64,000 bases of DNA from Betaproteobacteria bacterium CG2_30_68_42 (GTDB taxonomy: Bacteria > Pseudomonadota > Gammaproteobacteria > Burkholderiales > Rhodocyclaceae): the NCBI GenBank assembly GCA_001872285.1, contig MNXU01000038.1, forward strand, positions 61,623 through 125,622, read 5' to 3'. The position numbers and the translations under genes were made by a program. This document shows, piece after piece, positions 50,552-61,192 of this stretch (position 1 is the stretch's first letter; each line of letters starts with the position of its first letter). The notes under the pieces were generated by a model. The model did no database searches and was not told the DNA's origin. It saw nothing but the letters and a program-made list of their open reading frames with translations.

Positions 50552-51214
50552 TCAGGACTGCCTCCCCTGCTCTTCCGCAGCCATGCGCCGCAGGGCGACG
50601 AGCTGCGCCATCAGGTGGGCGCGCATCAGCTCCTCGGCGGCCGCGGCCTTGCGGGCGCGCAGCGCCTTCATCAGCGCGCGGTGCTCGGCCAGGGATTCCC
50701 TGAGCCGCCCGCGCAGTCCGAGCGAACGGTGGCGCGAGAGCCGCAGCAGCGCCCTGAGGTCGCCGATCAGATGCTGGAGCCAGCGGTTTCCGGCGAGGCT
50801 CTGCAAGGCGTCGTGGAACCGGTAGTTCACCTCGTAGTAGCGGTCGATGTCCGCCGCCGCGGCATGTTTTTCCAACTTCTGGTGCAGCGCCTCCAGCCGA
50901 TCGATGTCTTCCGGGCTCGCCTTGGTCGTGGCCTCGAAGGCGACCCGGCCTTCCAGCATCGCCATGATCGGAAAGATTTCCTCCAGGTCCGCGAGACTCA
51001 GTTCCGCGATGAAGCAGCCGCGGCGCGGCGCGATCTTCACCAGGCCCTCCGCGGACAGGATCTTGAGCGCCTCCCGCAGCGGGGTGCGGCTGATGCCCAG
51101 TTCGGCCGCGAGCCCGGTTTCGTCCAGCCGCGCGCCCGCCAGCAGCGCGCCCGCGTGGATGCGCGCGCGCAGGACATCGGCCGCCTGCTGGCAGAGCGAG
51201 GACTTGTTGATCAC
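50552..51214 (-). CDS. GntR-family regulator, FCD type (MatR-like)
   Basis: A 220-residue transcription factor with an N-terminal winged helix (about 5-65, LDETGLAAELGISRTPLREA, EGLVKIAPRRGCFIAE) and a C-terminal FCD ligand domain (about 80-210). The FCD histidine/Asp metal ligands include NYRFHDALQSLAG and EHRALMKALRAR. The frame is open to an ATG at 51277, but that ATG lies inside an inverted repeat and upstream of a TACAAT -10 (51262-51257). The GTG at 51214 is therefore chosen. It is probably the local regulator of the malonate operon, by position and its adjacent operator. Confidence 0.85.
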   Translation of the reverse strand: MINKSSLCQQAADVLRARIHAGALLAGARLDETGLAAELGISRTPLREALKILSAEGLVKIAPRRGCFIAELSLADLEEIFPIMAMLEGRVAFEATTKASPEDIDRLEALHQKLEKHAAAADIDRYYEVNYRFHDALQSLAGNRWLQHLIGDLRALLRLSRHRSLGLRGRLRESLAEHRALMKALRARKAAAAEELMRAHLMAQLVALRRMAAEEQGRQS

Positions 51215-51256
51215 CAGGCGCGTCCGAACGGTGCCCGGGCCGGCCGCCCGCGAAAT

Positions 51257-51278
51257 ATTGTATGCAACATGCTGCATA
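51257..51278 (-). promoter_or_regulatory. Operator/promoter of the malonate operon
   Basis: A perfect inverted repeat TATGCAACATGCTGCATA (51261-51278) is embedded in an AT-rich island (about 51253-51288) in otherwise GC-rich DNA. It overlaps a minus-strand -10 element TACAAT (51262-51257), which lies 42 bp before the GTG of the gntR gene. This is the expected arrangement for autoregulation by the FCD-type regulator. Confidence 0.65.
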
Positions 51279-51331
51279 ACAAATATCGCAACCGGCCGCC
51301 ACGGTCAAGCCGCGCCGCACAATCGGCGCAT

Positions 51332-52117
51332 TCAGCGCCCGCGAAAGCGCGGTGGCCGCTTGGCGAGGAAGGCCGCGATGCCCTCGCGGTAGTCCTCGCT
51401 GTCGAGCCAGGCGAAGGACGCCGCGATTTCCGCCGCATCGAGCGCGGCTGCCCTCGGCGCGAGCCTGCGCACGAGCTTCTTGTGGGCGCGCGCGGGAAGC
51501 GGTGCGCCGGCACAGATGCGCCTGGCCGTGGCCAGCGTCTCCTGCTCCAGGGTCTCGTCCGCGACCACGCGCGTGACCAGGCCCTTCGCACAGGCTTCGT
51601 CCGCCTCCAGCAGGCGGCCTTCGAGCAGCAGTTCCAGGGCGAGGGCCGGTCCCGCGAGCTCGATCAGGCCGGAGAGCTCGGCCGGCGCCATGGTGAAGCC
51701 CAGCCGCGCGACCGGCACGCCGAACCGGGCCGATCGACCGCAGATGCGCAGGTCGCACTGGCTCGCGATCTCCAGCCCGCCGCCGATGCAGGCGCCGTGG
51801 ATCATCGCCACGGTCGGGTGCAGGCACTCGCGCACGGCAGCCAGGGCGCCCGCCACCCACTGCTGGTGATAGACCAGCGCCTGGTCCAGCGTCGCGCGCA
51901 CGCGCAGGAACTCCTCGATGTCGCCGCCCGCGGCGAAGGCCGCCTCGCCCGCCCCGCGCAGCACCACGCAACGCAGCCCGGCGTCCGCCGAAAGCGCCTG
52001 CATCGCCTCGCGCAGCCCCCGCCACATCGCCGCGTCGATCGCATTCGCCCGCTCCGGCTTGTCGAGAATGACGGTGGCGATCTCGCCGGCGCGCTCCACG
52101 CGGATGCCTTCAGCCAT
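51332..52117 (-). CDS. Enoyl-CoA hydratase/isomerase family protein (crotonase fold)
   Basis: A 261-residue crotonase. The oxyanion-hole regions are AAGGDIEEF and HGACIGGGLEIASQCDLRI. The first catalytic Glu position (GGGLEIA) is kept, but the second (Glu in the family motif PEILIG) is Val in GVPVARLGF, so classical hydration is doubtful. Its position at a methylmalonyl-CoA mutase locus recalls E. coli ygfG (scpB), a methylmalonyl-CoA decarboxylase of the same fold, but the YgfG active-site His (SAGHDI) is Gly here. It overlaps the upstream gntR gene by 8 bp. Substrate unknown. Confidence 0.85.
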   Translation of the reverse strand: MAEGIRVERAGEIATVILDKPERANAIDAAMWRGLREAMQALSADAGLRCVVLRGAGEAAFAAGGDIEEFLRVRATLDQALVYHQQWVAGALAAVRECLHPTVAMIHGACIGGGLEIASQCDLRICGRSARFGVPVARLGFTMAPAELSGLIELAGPALALELLLEGRLLEADEACAKGLVTRVVADETLEQETLATARRICAGAPLPARAHKKLVRRLAPRAAALDAAEIAASFAWLDSEDYREGIAAFLAKRPPRFRGR

Positions 52118-52793
52118 GCCTGCGCTCCGGTGCGTCGCGTCCGGCGCGCACGCGTGCGACCGCGGCCCGCCCGGACAGGAGATGAGCGTGCATGAGGGCC
52201 TGCGCCCGCTCGGCGTCGCGCTCGCGGATCGCTGCCAGGATTCCGCGGTGCTCTTCCAGCGACTGCCGCAGGCGCCCGTCCAGGCGCAGCGAATCGCGCC
52301 GCGTCAGACGCAGCACCTTGCGCAGGTTGGCGAGCACCTCGGCGAGCCAGCGGTTTCCGGCGAGCTCGTGCAGCGCGCTGTGGAACTCGTGATTGGCCTC
52401 GAAGAAGCGGCCGGCGTCGCCCGCCGCGGCCTGGCGCTCGAGCGCTTCGTGCAAGCGCACCAGGCGCCGCAGATCGGCCGGCTTCATCCTGCGCGTCGCC
52501 TCGAAGGCGCAGCGGCCCTCGAGCAGCGCCATCAGCGGAAAGATGTCGTCGAGGTCGTGCTCCGACAGTTCGGCGACATAGCAGCCGCGGCGCGGCTTGA
52601 GCGTCACCAGGCCCTCGGCGGCGAGCACCTTGAGCGCCTCTCGCAGCGGCGTGCGGCTGATGCCGTACTGCGCGGCCAGCGCCTGTTCGTCGATCCAGGC
52701 GCCGGGCGCGAGTTCGTGCGCGAAGATGCGCTGGCGCAGGCGCTCCGCGACCTCCTGGTATAGAGCCGGCCGGGCGATGCTGGCCGGGCTCAT
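52110..52793 (-). CDS. GntR-family regulator, FCD type (second copy)
   Basis: A 227-residue regulator clearly paralogous to the one at 50552-51214. The winged helix contains LAAQYGISRTPLREALKVLA and GLVTLKPRRGCYVAELSEHD. The FCD domain includes FFEANHEFHSALHELAGNRW and EEHRGILAAIRERDAERAQA. It is the first gene of a leftward unit with the crotonase and is divergent from methylmalonyl-CoA mutase. It likely controls the mutase/carboxylase operon through the inverted repeat at 52837-52859. Confidence 0.88.
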   Translation of the reverse strand: MSPASIARPALYQEVAERLRQRIFAHELAPGAWIDEQALAAQYGISRTPLREALKVLAAEGLVTLKPRRGCYVAELSEHDLDDIFPLMALLEGRCAFEATRRMKPADLRRLVRLHEALERQAAAGDAGRFFEANHEFHSALHELAGNRWLAEVLANLRKVLRLTRRDSLRLDGRLRQSLEEHRGILAAIRERDAERAQALMHAHLLSGRAAVARVRAGRDAPERRHG

Positions 52794-52830
52794 GGCGCGC
52801 AGGGCCTCGTTGCGGCTCGTCCGGGAAGTC

Positions 52831-52860
52831 TTGCATTCATAATTATGGAGACATTATGAT
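52831..52860 (+). promoter_or_regulatory. Divergent promoter and operator before methylmalonyl-CoA mutase
   Basis: Inverted arms TCATAAT (52837-52843) and ATTATGA (52853-52859) are separated by 9 bp. The left arm is also part of a perfect 10-bp palindrome CATAATTATG (52838-52847). A promoter-like TTGCAT (52831) and TATGAT (52855-52860) with an 18-bp spacer overlap the arms, so a bound regulator would block the rightward operon. The mutase ATG is 84 bp downstream. Confidence 0.6.
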
Positions 52861-52943
52861 TGCGGCCGCGAGATGTCAAGGCCGCCCGGATGCGATCGCG
52901 GCTACCATTGCGAAGCGGCCGTTCCCGATTGAGAGGTCAAGCC

Positions 52944-55103
<2,160 letters not shown>

Positions 55104-55113
55104 GAACGACGAG

Positions 55114-55222
55114 CAACCTCTTTCAACGCGAAGGACGCAAAGAGCGCAAAGAAATGAAGATATCGACAATGCCTTTCTTTGCGTCTTTAGCGCCTTTGCG
55201 ATCTCTGCGTTGAGAGTGGTTA
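55114..55222. repeat. Dispersed imperfect palindromic repeat (mcm-meaB gap)
   Basis: The left arm starts AACCTCTTTCAACGCGAAGG and the right arm ends GATCTCTGCGTTGAGAGTGG; they are imperfect reverse complements. It is a member of the same family as those at 9626 and 57891. It fills nearly the whole gap between two genes of one operon. Confidence 0.8.
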
Positions 55223-55227
55223 AGGTC

Positions 55228-56229
55228 ATGGTTCCCCGCCCGAGGGATCTGCCATCCGCCGATCTCGAGCTCATCGGGGGCGTGCTGGCGCGCGAGCCGC
55301 GCGCGCTGGCGAAGACGATCACCCTGATCGAATCCACCCATGGCGATCACCAGGCGCGCGCGCAGGCGGTGCTGGAGGCGCTGCTCGCGCACGCCGGAGG
55401 CTCGATCCGGATCGGCATCTCCGGCGCGCCGGGCGCGGGCAAGTCCACCTTCATCGAGGCGCTCGGCCTGCACGTGATCGCGCGCGGACACCGGGTCGCG
55501 GTGCTGGCCGTCGACCCCTCCAGCTCGATCTCCGGCGGCTCCATCCTCGGCGACAAGACGCGCATGGAGAAGCTGTCGATGGAGCCCGCCGCCTTCATCC
55601 GCCCCTCGCCCTCGGGAGGCAGCCTCGGCGGCGTGACGGAGAAGACGCGCGAGACGATCCTCGCGTGCGAGGCGGCCGGCTTCGACGTGGTCATCGTCGA
55701 GACGGTGGGCGTGGGCCAGTCGGAGATCGCAGTGGCCGGCATGGTGGATGTCTTTGCCCTGCTCCAGCTTCCCAATGCCGGCGACGACCTGCAGGCGATG
55801 AAGAAGGGCATCGTCGAGCTGGCGGACATCATCGCGATCAACAAGGCCGACATCGACCCGCGCGCGGCGCAGCGCGCCATGCGCCACTTCGAGGGCGCGG
55901 CTGCGATGCTGCGGAGCGCCTCGCCCCGCTGGCGGGTGCCGGTGCTGGCCGTGAGCGCGCTGGAGGCCTCCGGCATCGACCGCTTCTGGGCCGAGGTCGA
56001 GCGTTACCGGACGGCGATGACCGAATCCGGCGAGTTCGAAGCGAAGCGCCGGCACCAGGCGGTCGGCTGGATGTGGACGCTGATCGAGAGCGAGCTGGGC
56101 GCGCGCTTCAGACATCACCCGCAAGTCAGGCGCGATCTGGAAAAAGTCAGCCGCGCAGTCGAGGCAGGCGGCATGACGCCGGCAGCGGCGGCCCATCGGC
56201 TATTGGGGTACATGAACGAAAACCCTTAA
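55228..56229 (+). CDS. meaB: Methylmalonyl-CoA mutase-associated GTPase MeaB
   Basis: G-protein chaperone that gates cofactor loading and protects methylmalonyl-CoA mutase. The 333-residue product has the P-loop IGISGAPGAGKSTFIEALG, the switch regions AVDPSSSISGGSILGDKTRM and FIRPSPSGGSLGGVTEKTRE, the Walker B-like VVIVETVGVGQSEIAVAGM, and NKAD for guanine recognition. The ATG at 55228 comes just after the palindromic repeat. It lies in the expected place next to the mutase. Confidence 0.96.
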   Translation: MVPRPRDLPSADLELIGGVLAREPRALAKTITLIESTHGDHQARAQAVLEALLAHAGGSIRIGISGAPGAGKSTFIEALGLHVIARGHRVAVLAVDPSSSISGGSILGDKTRMEKLSMEPAAFIRPSPSGGSLGGVTEKTRETILACEAAGFDVVIVETVGVGQSEIAVAGMVDVFALLQLPNAGDDLQAMKKGIVELADIIAINKADIDPRAAQRAMRHFEGAAAMLRSASPRWRVPVLAVSALEASGIDRFWAEVERYRTAMTESGEFEAKRRHQAVGWMWTLIESELGARFRHHPQVRRDLEKVSRAVEAGGMTPAAAAHRLLGYMNENP

Positions 56230-56335
56230 TCACCAAGGCACCAGGAACACAACGCCAGGAAAGGCGAATGGCCATTCCTCGTCTTCCTTGGTGCATGTTG
56301 GTGCGCTTGGTGTTTTGGTGGTGAAGTTTTTTGGG
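56227..56335. repeat. Imperfect palindromic repeat of a second type (meaB-pccB gap)
   Basis: The left arm contains AATCACCAAGGCACCAGGAA and the right arm TTGGTGCGCTTGGTGTTTTG. They are imperfect reverse complements built on CACCAAGG units. This differs from the CTCTGCG-type repeats but takes the same place, filling the gap between two operon genes. Confidence 0.75.
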
Positions 56336-56345
56336 AGATTCGACC

Positions 56346-57878
56346 ATGCACGACATCATCAAACGACTCGACGAAAAGCGCGCGGCGGCCCGCCTGGGCG
56401 GAGGGCAGAAGCGCATCGACGCGCAGCATGCCAAGGGCAAGCTCAGCGCGCGCGAGCGCATCGAGCTGCTGCTCGACCCGGACTCCTTCGAGGAATGGGA
56501 CATGTTCGTCGAGCACCGCTGCACCGATTTCGGCATGGACGGCCAGAAGATCCCGGGCGACGGCGTGGTGACCGGCTACGGCACCATCAACGGCCGCCTG
56601 GTGTTCCTGTTCAGCCAGGACTTCACGGTGTTCGGCGGCGCGCTCTCGGAGGCGCATGCCGAGAAGATCTGCAAGGTGATGGACCACGCCATGAAGGCCG
56701 GCGCGCCGGTGATCGGGCTGAACGACTCGGGCGGCGCGCGAATCCAGGAGGGCGTGGCTTCGCTCGGCGGTTATGCCGACGTGTTCCAGAGGAACGTGCT
56801 GGCCTCGGGCGTGGTGCCGCAGATCTCCATGATCATGGGTCCCTGCGCCGGGGGTGCGGTGTACTCCCCCGCGATGACCGACTTCATCTTCATGGTGAAG
56901 GACTCCTCCTACATGTTCGTCACCGGGCCCGAGGTGGTGAAGACGGTCACCCACGAGGAGGTCACCGCCGAGGAGCTCGGCGGCGCGCTCACCCACAGCA
57001 CGAGGTCGGGCGTGGCCGACCTCGCGTTCGAGAACGATGTCGAGGCGCTGATGATGCTGCGCCGGCTGATCTCCTTCCTGCCCGCGAACAACCGCGAGAA
57101 GCCGCCGCGGGTGCCGACCGAGGATCCCGCGTCGCGCGCCGACCTCTCGCTCGACACCCTGGTGCCGGACAACCCGAACCAGCCCTACGACATCAAGGAG
57201 CTGATCCTCAAGACCCTCGACGAGAACGACTTCTTCGAGCTCGGCCCGGAATACGCGAAGAACATCGTGACCGGCTTCGGCCGCATGAACGGCTCCACGG
57301 TGGGCATCGTCGCCAACCAGCCGATGGTGCTGGCCGGCTGCCTCGACATCCGCAGTTCGATCAAGGGCGCGCGCTTCGTGCGCTTCTGCGATGCCTTCAA
57401 CATTCCGGTGGTGACCTTCGTCGACGTTCCCGGCTTCCTGCCCGGCACCGCCCAGGAATACGGCGGCATCATCAGGCACGGCGCGAAACTGCTCTACGCC
57501 TATGCCGAGTGCACCGTGCCCAAGGTGACCGTCATCACGCGCAAGGCCTACGGCGGTGCCTACGACGTGATGAGTTCCAAGCATCTGCGCGGCGACGTGA
57601 ATTTCGCCTGGCCCTCGGCCGAGATCGCGGTGATGGGACCGAAGGGCGCGGTCGAGATCATCTTCCGCAAGGACATCGGCGATGCGCAGAAGATCGCCGA
57701 CCGGACGCAGGAATACAAGGCGAAATTCGCCAACCCGTTCGTCGCCGGCGCCCGCGGATTCATCGACGACGTGATCATGCCCCACGAGACCCGCGCGCGC
57801 ATCTGCCGCTCGCTCGCGATGCTCAAGGACAAGAAGCTCGAAAACCCATGGCGCAAGCACGGCAACATTCCCCTGTGA
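56346..57878 (+). CDS. pccB: Propionyl-CoA carboxylase beta subunit (carboxyltransferase)
   Basis: Carboxyltransferase subunit that moves CO2 from biotin to propionyl-CoA, 510 residues. Two crotonase-like halves are visible, with the family signatures [60 protein letters not shown] and [20 protein letters not shown]. The ATG at 56346 ([19 protein letters not shown]) is preferred to a TTG 15 bp upstream. The substrate is inferred from linkage to the mutase. Confidence 0.95.
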   Translation: MHDIIKRLDEKRAAARLGGGQKRIDAQHAKGKLSARERIELLLDPDSFEEWDMFVEHRCTDFGMDGQKIPGDGVVTGYGTINGRLVFLFSQDFTVFGGALSEAHAEKICKVMDHAMKAGAPVIGLNDSGGARIQEGVASLGGYADVFQRNVLASGVVPQISMIMGPCAGGAVYSPAMTDFIFMVKDSSYMFVTGPEVVKTVTHEEVTAEELGGALTHSTRSGVADLAFENDVEALMMLRRLISFLPANNREKPPRVPTEDPASRADLSLDTLVPDNPNQPYDIKELILKTLDENDFFELGPEYAKNIVTGFGRMNGSTVGIVANQPMVLAGCLDIRSSIKGARFVRFCDAFNIPVVTFVDVPGFLPGTAQEYGGIIRHGAKLLYAYAECTVPKVTVITRKAYGGAYDVMSSKHLRGDVNFAWPSAEIAVMGPKGAVEIIFRKDIGDAQKIADRTQEYKAKFANPFVAGARGFIDDVIMPHETRARICRSLAMLKDKKLENPWRKHGNIPL

Positions 57879-57890
57879 AAAGAATCAACT

Positions 57891-57998
57891 GCATTCAACG
57901 CAGAGGCGCAGAGGCGCAGAGGACCCGGAGAAAAGCTGGAACGTAAGATTTTTTCATCTCTGCGCTCTCTGCGATCTCTGTGTTGAAAGAGGTTTCCA
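57891..57998. repeat. Dispersed imperfect palindromic repeat (pccB-pccA gap)
   Basis: The left arm begins GCATTCAACGCAGAGGCGCA and the right arm ends CTGTGTTGAAAGAGGTTTCC, near reverse complements. The arms are those of the family at 9626 and 55114. The element runs to 2 bp before the pccA ATG and so may form a hairpin over the ribosome-binding site. Confidence 0.8.
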
Positions 57999-58000
57999 AA

Positions 58001-59989
58001 ATGTTCAAGAAGATTCTTGTTGCCAACCGCGGCGAGATCGCCTGTCGCGTCATCCGCACTGCCCGCAGGATGGGCATCCGGACCGTCGCCGTGTATTCGG
58101 ATGCCGACCGCAACGCGCGCCATGTGGAGCTGGCCGACGAGGCGGTGCCGATCGGCCCCGCGCCTTCACGCGAGAGCTACCTGCGCGAGGACGCGATCGT
58201 GGAAGCCTGCCGGCTCACCCGCGCGCAGGCGGTGCATCCGGGCTACGGCTTCCTGTCCGAGAACGCCGCCTTCTGCGAGCGCATCGAGCGCGAGGGCATC
58301 GTCTTCATCGGTCCCAAGGCGCACTCGATGCGCGCGATGGGCGACAAGATCTCCTCGAAGAAGCTGGCGCTCGCCGCGGGCGTGAACACCATCCCCGGCC
58401 ACAACGACGCCATCGAAACGGCCTCGGAGGCGGTGCGCATCGCCGCCGCCATCGGCTATCCGGTGATGATCAAGGCATCGGCCGGGGGCGGCGGCAAGGG
58501 CCTGCGCGTGGCATCCGACGATGCCGCGTGCGCGCAGGCATGGGAGTCCTGCCGCAACGAGGCGCGCAATGCCTTCGGCGACGAGCGGGTGTTCATCGAG
58601 AAGTACGTCGAGCAGCCGCGCCATATCGAGATCCAGGTGCTCGGAGACGCCCACGGCAACCTGGTCTACCTGTGGGAGCGCGAATGCTCGATCCAGCGCC
58701 GCCACCAGAAGGTACTGGAGGAAGCGCCCTCGTCCTTCCTCGACGAGAAGACGCGCCACGCGATGGGCCGCCAGGCGGTGGCGCTCGCGCGCGCGGTGAA
58801 TTATCAGAGCGCGGGAACGGTGGAGTTCGTCGTCAGCCGGGACCGCAGCTTCTACTTCCTGGAGATGAACACGCGGCTGCAGGTCGAACACCCGGTGACC
58901 GAGATGATCACCGGGCTGGATCTCGTCGAGCTGATGATCCGGGCGGCGGCCGGCGAGAGGCTGCCGCTCGCGCAGGAGGACGTCCGGCTCGAAGGCTGGG
59001 CGATCGAATGCCGGATCAATGCCGAGGATCCGCTGCGCAATTTCCTCCCCTCGACCGGCCGCCTCGTCCGCTACCTGCCGCCGCCGGAGGCCGAAGGCGC
59101 GGTGCGCGTGGATACCGGGGTCCAGGAGGGCGGTGAAATTCCCGTGCACTACGATCCGATGATCGCGAAGCTGATCGCCCACGGGGCCTCGCGCAGCCAG
59201 GCGATCACGCGCATGCGCGACGCGCTCAACGCCTTCGTCATCCGGGGCGTGTCCTCGAACATCGCCTTCCAGGCGGCACTGATGCAGCACCCGCGCTTCC
59301 TGGCCGGGGATTTCGATACCGGTTTCATGAACGAGGAATATCCGGAGGGCTTCAGCGCCGCCGCGCTGGTGCATGACGATCCTCTGCTGCTCGCCGCGGT
59401 GGCCGCATTCGCCCGCCGGCGCTATATCGACCGCGCGGTGCGCACCAGCGGCCAGTTGCACGGCCACGGACGCAAGGTCGGCAACGAATGGACGGTGCTG
59501 ATGGGAGACAGGAGTTACGCGCTCACGCTCGATCCCATCGACGGCGGGTATGCGGTCATGCACGACGGCCAGACCTGCGAGCTGAAGTCCGCGTGGCGGC
59601 TGGGCGAGTTCCTGTTCCGCGGCACCTGGAACGGCGAGCCGGTCTGCCTTCAGCTCGAGCGCATCGGGCTCAGGTATCGCGTCTGCCACTGGGGCACCCA
59701 GGCCGACATGATGGTCGTGAGCGCGCGCGCCGCGCACCTGCTCTCGCTGATGCCGGACAAGCCCGCACCCGACCTGTCACGCTTCCTGCTCTCTCCGATG
59801 CCGGGCCTGCTCACCGAGGTCCCGGTGCGGGTCGGGCAGGAAGTGAAAGCCGGCGAGAAACTCGCGGCGATCGAGGCGATGAAGATGGAGAACATCCTCA
59901 AGGCCGAGCGGGACTGCACGGTCGCCGAGGTCATGGCCAAGCGCGGAGACAACCTCGCCGTCGATCAGCCGATCCTGCGGTTTGCTTGA
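58001..59989 (+). CDS. pccA: Propionyl-CoA carboxylase alpha subunit (biotin carboxylase + BCCP)
   Basis: A 662-residue biotin-dependent subunit. The N-terminal biotin carboxylase starts FKKILVANRGEIACRVIRTA, with the ATP-grasp glycine loop KASAGGGGKGLRVASDD and FLEMNTRLQVEHPVTEMITG. A BT-type middle domain (about 500-580) is followed by the C-terminal biotinyl domain with biotin on K628 in AIEAMKMENILKAERD. The ATG at 58001 is chosen because the frame upstream lies in the repeat. It completes the propionyl-CoA to succinyl-CoA operon, apart from an epimerase. Confidence 0.96.
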   Translation: MFKKILVANRGEIACRVIRTARRMGIRTVAVYSDADRNARHVELADEAVPIGPAPSRESYLREDAIVEACRLTRAQAVHPGYGFLSENAAFCERIEREGIVFIGPKAHSMRAMGDKISSKKLALAAGVNTIPGHNDAIETASEAVRIAAAIGYPVMIKASAGGGGKGLRVASDDAACAQAWESCRNEARNAFGDERVFIEKYVEQPRHIEIQVLGDAHGNLVYLWERECSIQRRHQKVLEEAPSSFLDEKTRHAMGRQAVALARAVNYQSAGTVEFVVSRDRSFYFLEMNTRLQVEHPVTEMITGLDLVELMIRAAAGERLPLAQEDVRLEGWAIECRINAEDPLRNFLPSTGRLVRYLPPPEAEGAVRVDTGVQEGGEIPVHYDPMIAKLIAHGASRSQAITRMRDALNAFVIRGVSSNIAFQAALMQHPRFLAGDFDTGFMNEEYPEGFSAAALVHDDPLLLAAVAAFARRRYIDRAVRTSGQLHGHGRKVGNEWTVLMGDRSYALTLDPIDGGYAVMHDGQTCELKSAWRLGEFLFRGTWNGEPVCLQLERIGLRYRVCHWGTQADMMVVSARAAHLLSLMPDKPAPDLSRFLLSPMPGLLTEVPVRVGQEVKAGEKLAAIEAMKMENILKAERDCTVAEVMAKRGDNLAVDQPILRFA

Positions 59990-60072
59990 CGCTTCGTCTA
60001 ACCCTTTGGGCGTATTCCGGCCGCGGTCATGCGATGGTAGCTTTGCGGTCATTCGCACACACCCACCGCGCC

Positions 60073-60543
60073 ATGCCCGAGATGACCGAACCTGATCCCG
60101 ACAGCCAGCGCCTGTCCTTCGACGAGGCCGTCGCCCACGTGACGGCGAATCAGGCGGCGGCGTTCACCGTCACGCCGGTTTTCGAGGAGGGTCAGGACGC
60201 GGCCGCGGGAGCGCGCGTGTTCGTGCTCGATCACGACGGGCAGGGCGCCTACGTGCTGCGCTTCGTGGCCGGGCCGTTCTTCTCCGGCGCCTACGGAGCG
60301 AACGAGTGCTATCGGCCCGAAGAGATTCCGGATCGGGTGCGGGAGCTGAGCTTCCTTCCCACACGCTGCGATCCCGACTGGTTCTCCGATCCGGTGCAGG
60401 TGCTGATCCAGAAGCTCGTGGAAGCGTCCGGCACGACGGCGCCGCACATGCCCGATTACCGCGACGCGCCGCGAAAGACGGCCGATGCTCAGGTGAGCTT
60501 CCCGGTTTCCTTCATCGGCCGGCCGGGCTCGACGAAGCACTGA
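60073..60543 (+). CDS. Hypothetical protein
   Basis: A 156-residue soluble protein, acidic in its N-terminal half, with no motif I recognise. Readable features are the segment ARVFVLDHDGQGAYVLRFVA, which suggests a small beta-rich fold, and CYRPEEIPDRVRELSFLPTR. An alternative ATG at 60034 would add 13 residues. It lies 83 bp after pccA with no clear terminator between them, so it could be cotranscribed. No function proposed. Confidence 0.6.
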   Translation: MPEMTEPDPDSQRLSFDEAVAHVTANQAAAFTVTPVFEEGQDAAAGARVFVLDHDGQGAYVLRFVAGPFFSGAYGANECYRPEEIPDRVRELSFLPTRCDPDWFSDPVQVLIQKLVEASGTTAPHMPDYRDAPRKTADAQVSFPVSFIGRPGSTKH

Positions 60544-60550
60544 GCCGGAT

Positions 60551-61192
60551 TCAGTTCTTCCGGGTCGCGGCGGCACCGCGGCCAACCAGATCGAGATAAC
60601 GCCGTTTCTCCTCGGCCGCCTTGTGGCGCACGGCTGCGATCTCGCGCTCTTTCGCTTCGATCACGCTGGCGTGGGCACGCAGCACCGAGGCATTCTCCCT
60701 GACCGCATCGGCGAGTTCCCTGGGCGGTGGATTCTTGCGGTAGAACTCCATTTCCTCGTCGAGCTTCTTCTTCTGCGCGAGCGCCCTGGCCTGCTCGCGC
60801 GTCTCGCGGTCGATGTCGGACTGCAAATTCCTGAGCGTGCGGTCGCGCTGCACGTCGATCTCGGCTGCATCGGTGTAGGCGTCCAGCAGCGCGCGGTCGC
60901 GCCGTTCCTGCTCCATGCGCACGCGCTTTTCCTCGCGGGCTTTCGCGGCTTCGGCCTCCCGCGCGGCGCGCTGTTCGGCGGTGAGCGGCGGATCGACGCG
61001 CTTGACGGTGACACCGTGTTCGTTGATCACCCAGTAGCCGCGGTTGTAGCACTCGGCCGCGAGCGTATCGCCGCACACGCGGCTCCCGCGCTCGTTGGCG
61101 CAGCAATAGGTCTGCCGCCCCGCGCTCTGGGCCTGCGGGAGGCACCCCCATAGGGCCGCAGCCGCAAGCAGGCTAAGCCGCATCGGCGCCAT
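60551..61192 (-). CDS. Secreted coiled-coil protein of unknown function
   Basis: A 213-residue protein with a signal peptide (about 1-23, LSLLAAAALWGCLPQAQSA). A small Cys-rich part (about 25-50) has four cysteines in YCCANERGSRVCGDTLAAEC. A long charged coiled coil follows (about 70-205). A lipobox is not convincing. The small Cys domain followed by a coiled coil resembles DUF4124-type envelope proteins only in outline. The gene overlaps the 3' end of pyrE by 20 bp on the same strand and is probably cotranscribed with it. Confidence 0.7.
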   Translation of the reverse strand: MAPMRLSLLAAAALWGCLPQAQSAGRQTYCCANERGSRVCGDTLAAECYNRGYWVINEHGVTVKRVDPPLTAEQRAAREAEAAKAREEKRVRMEQERRDRALLDAYTDAAEIDVQRDRTLRNLQSDIDRETREQARALAQKKKLDEEMEFYRKNPPPRELADAVRENASVLRAHASVIEAKEREIAAVRHKAAEEKRRYLDLVGRGAAATRKN

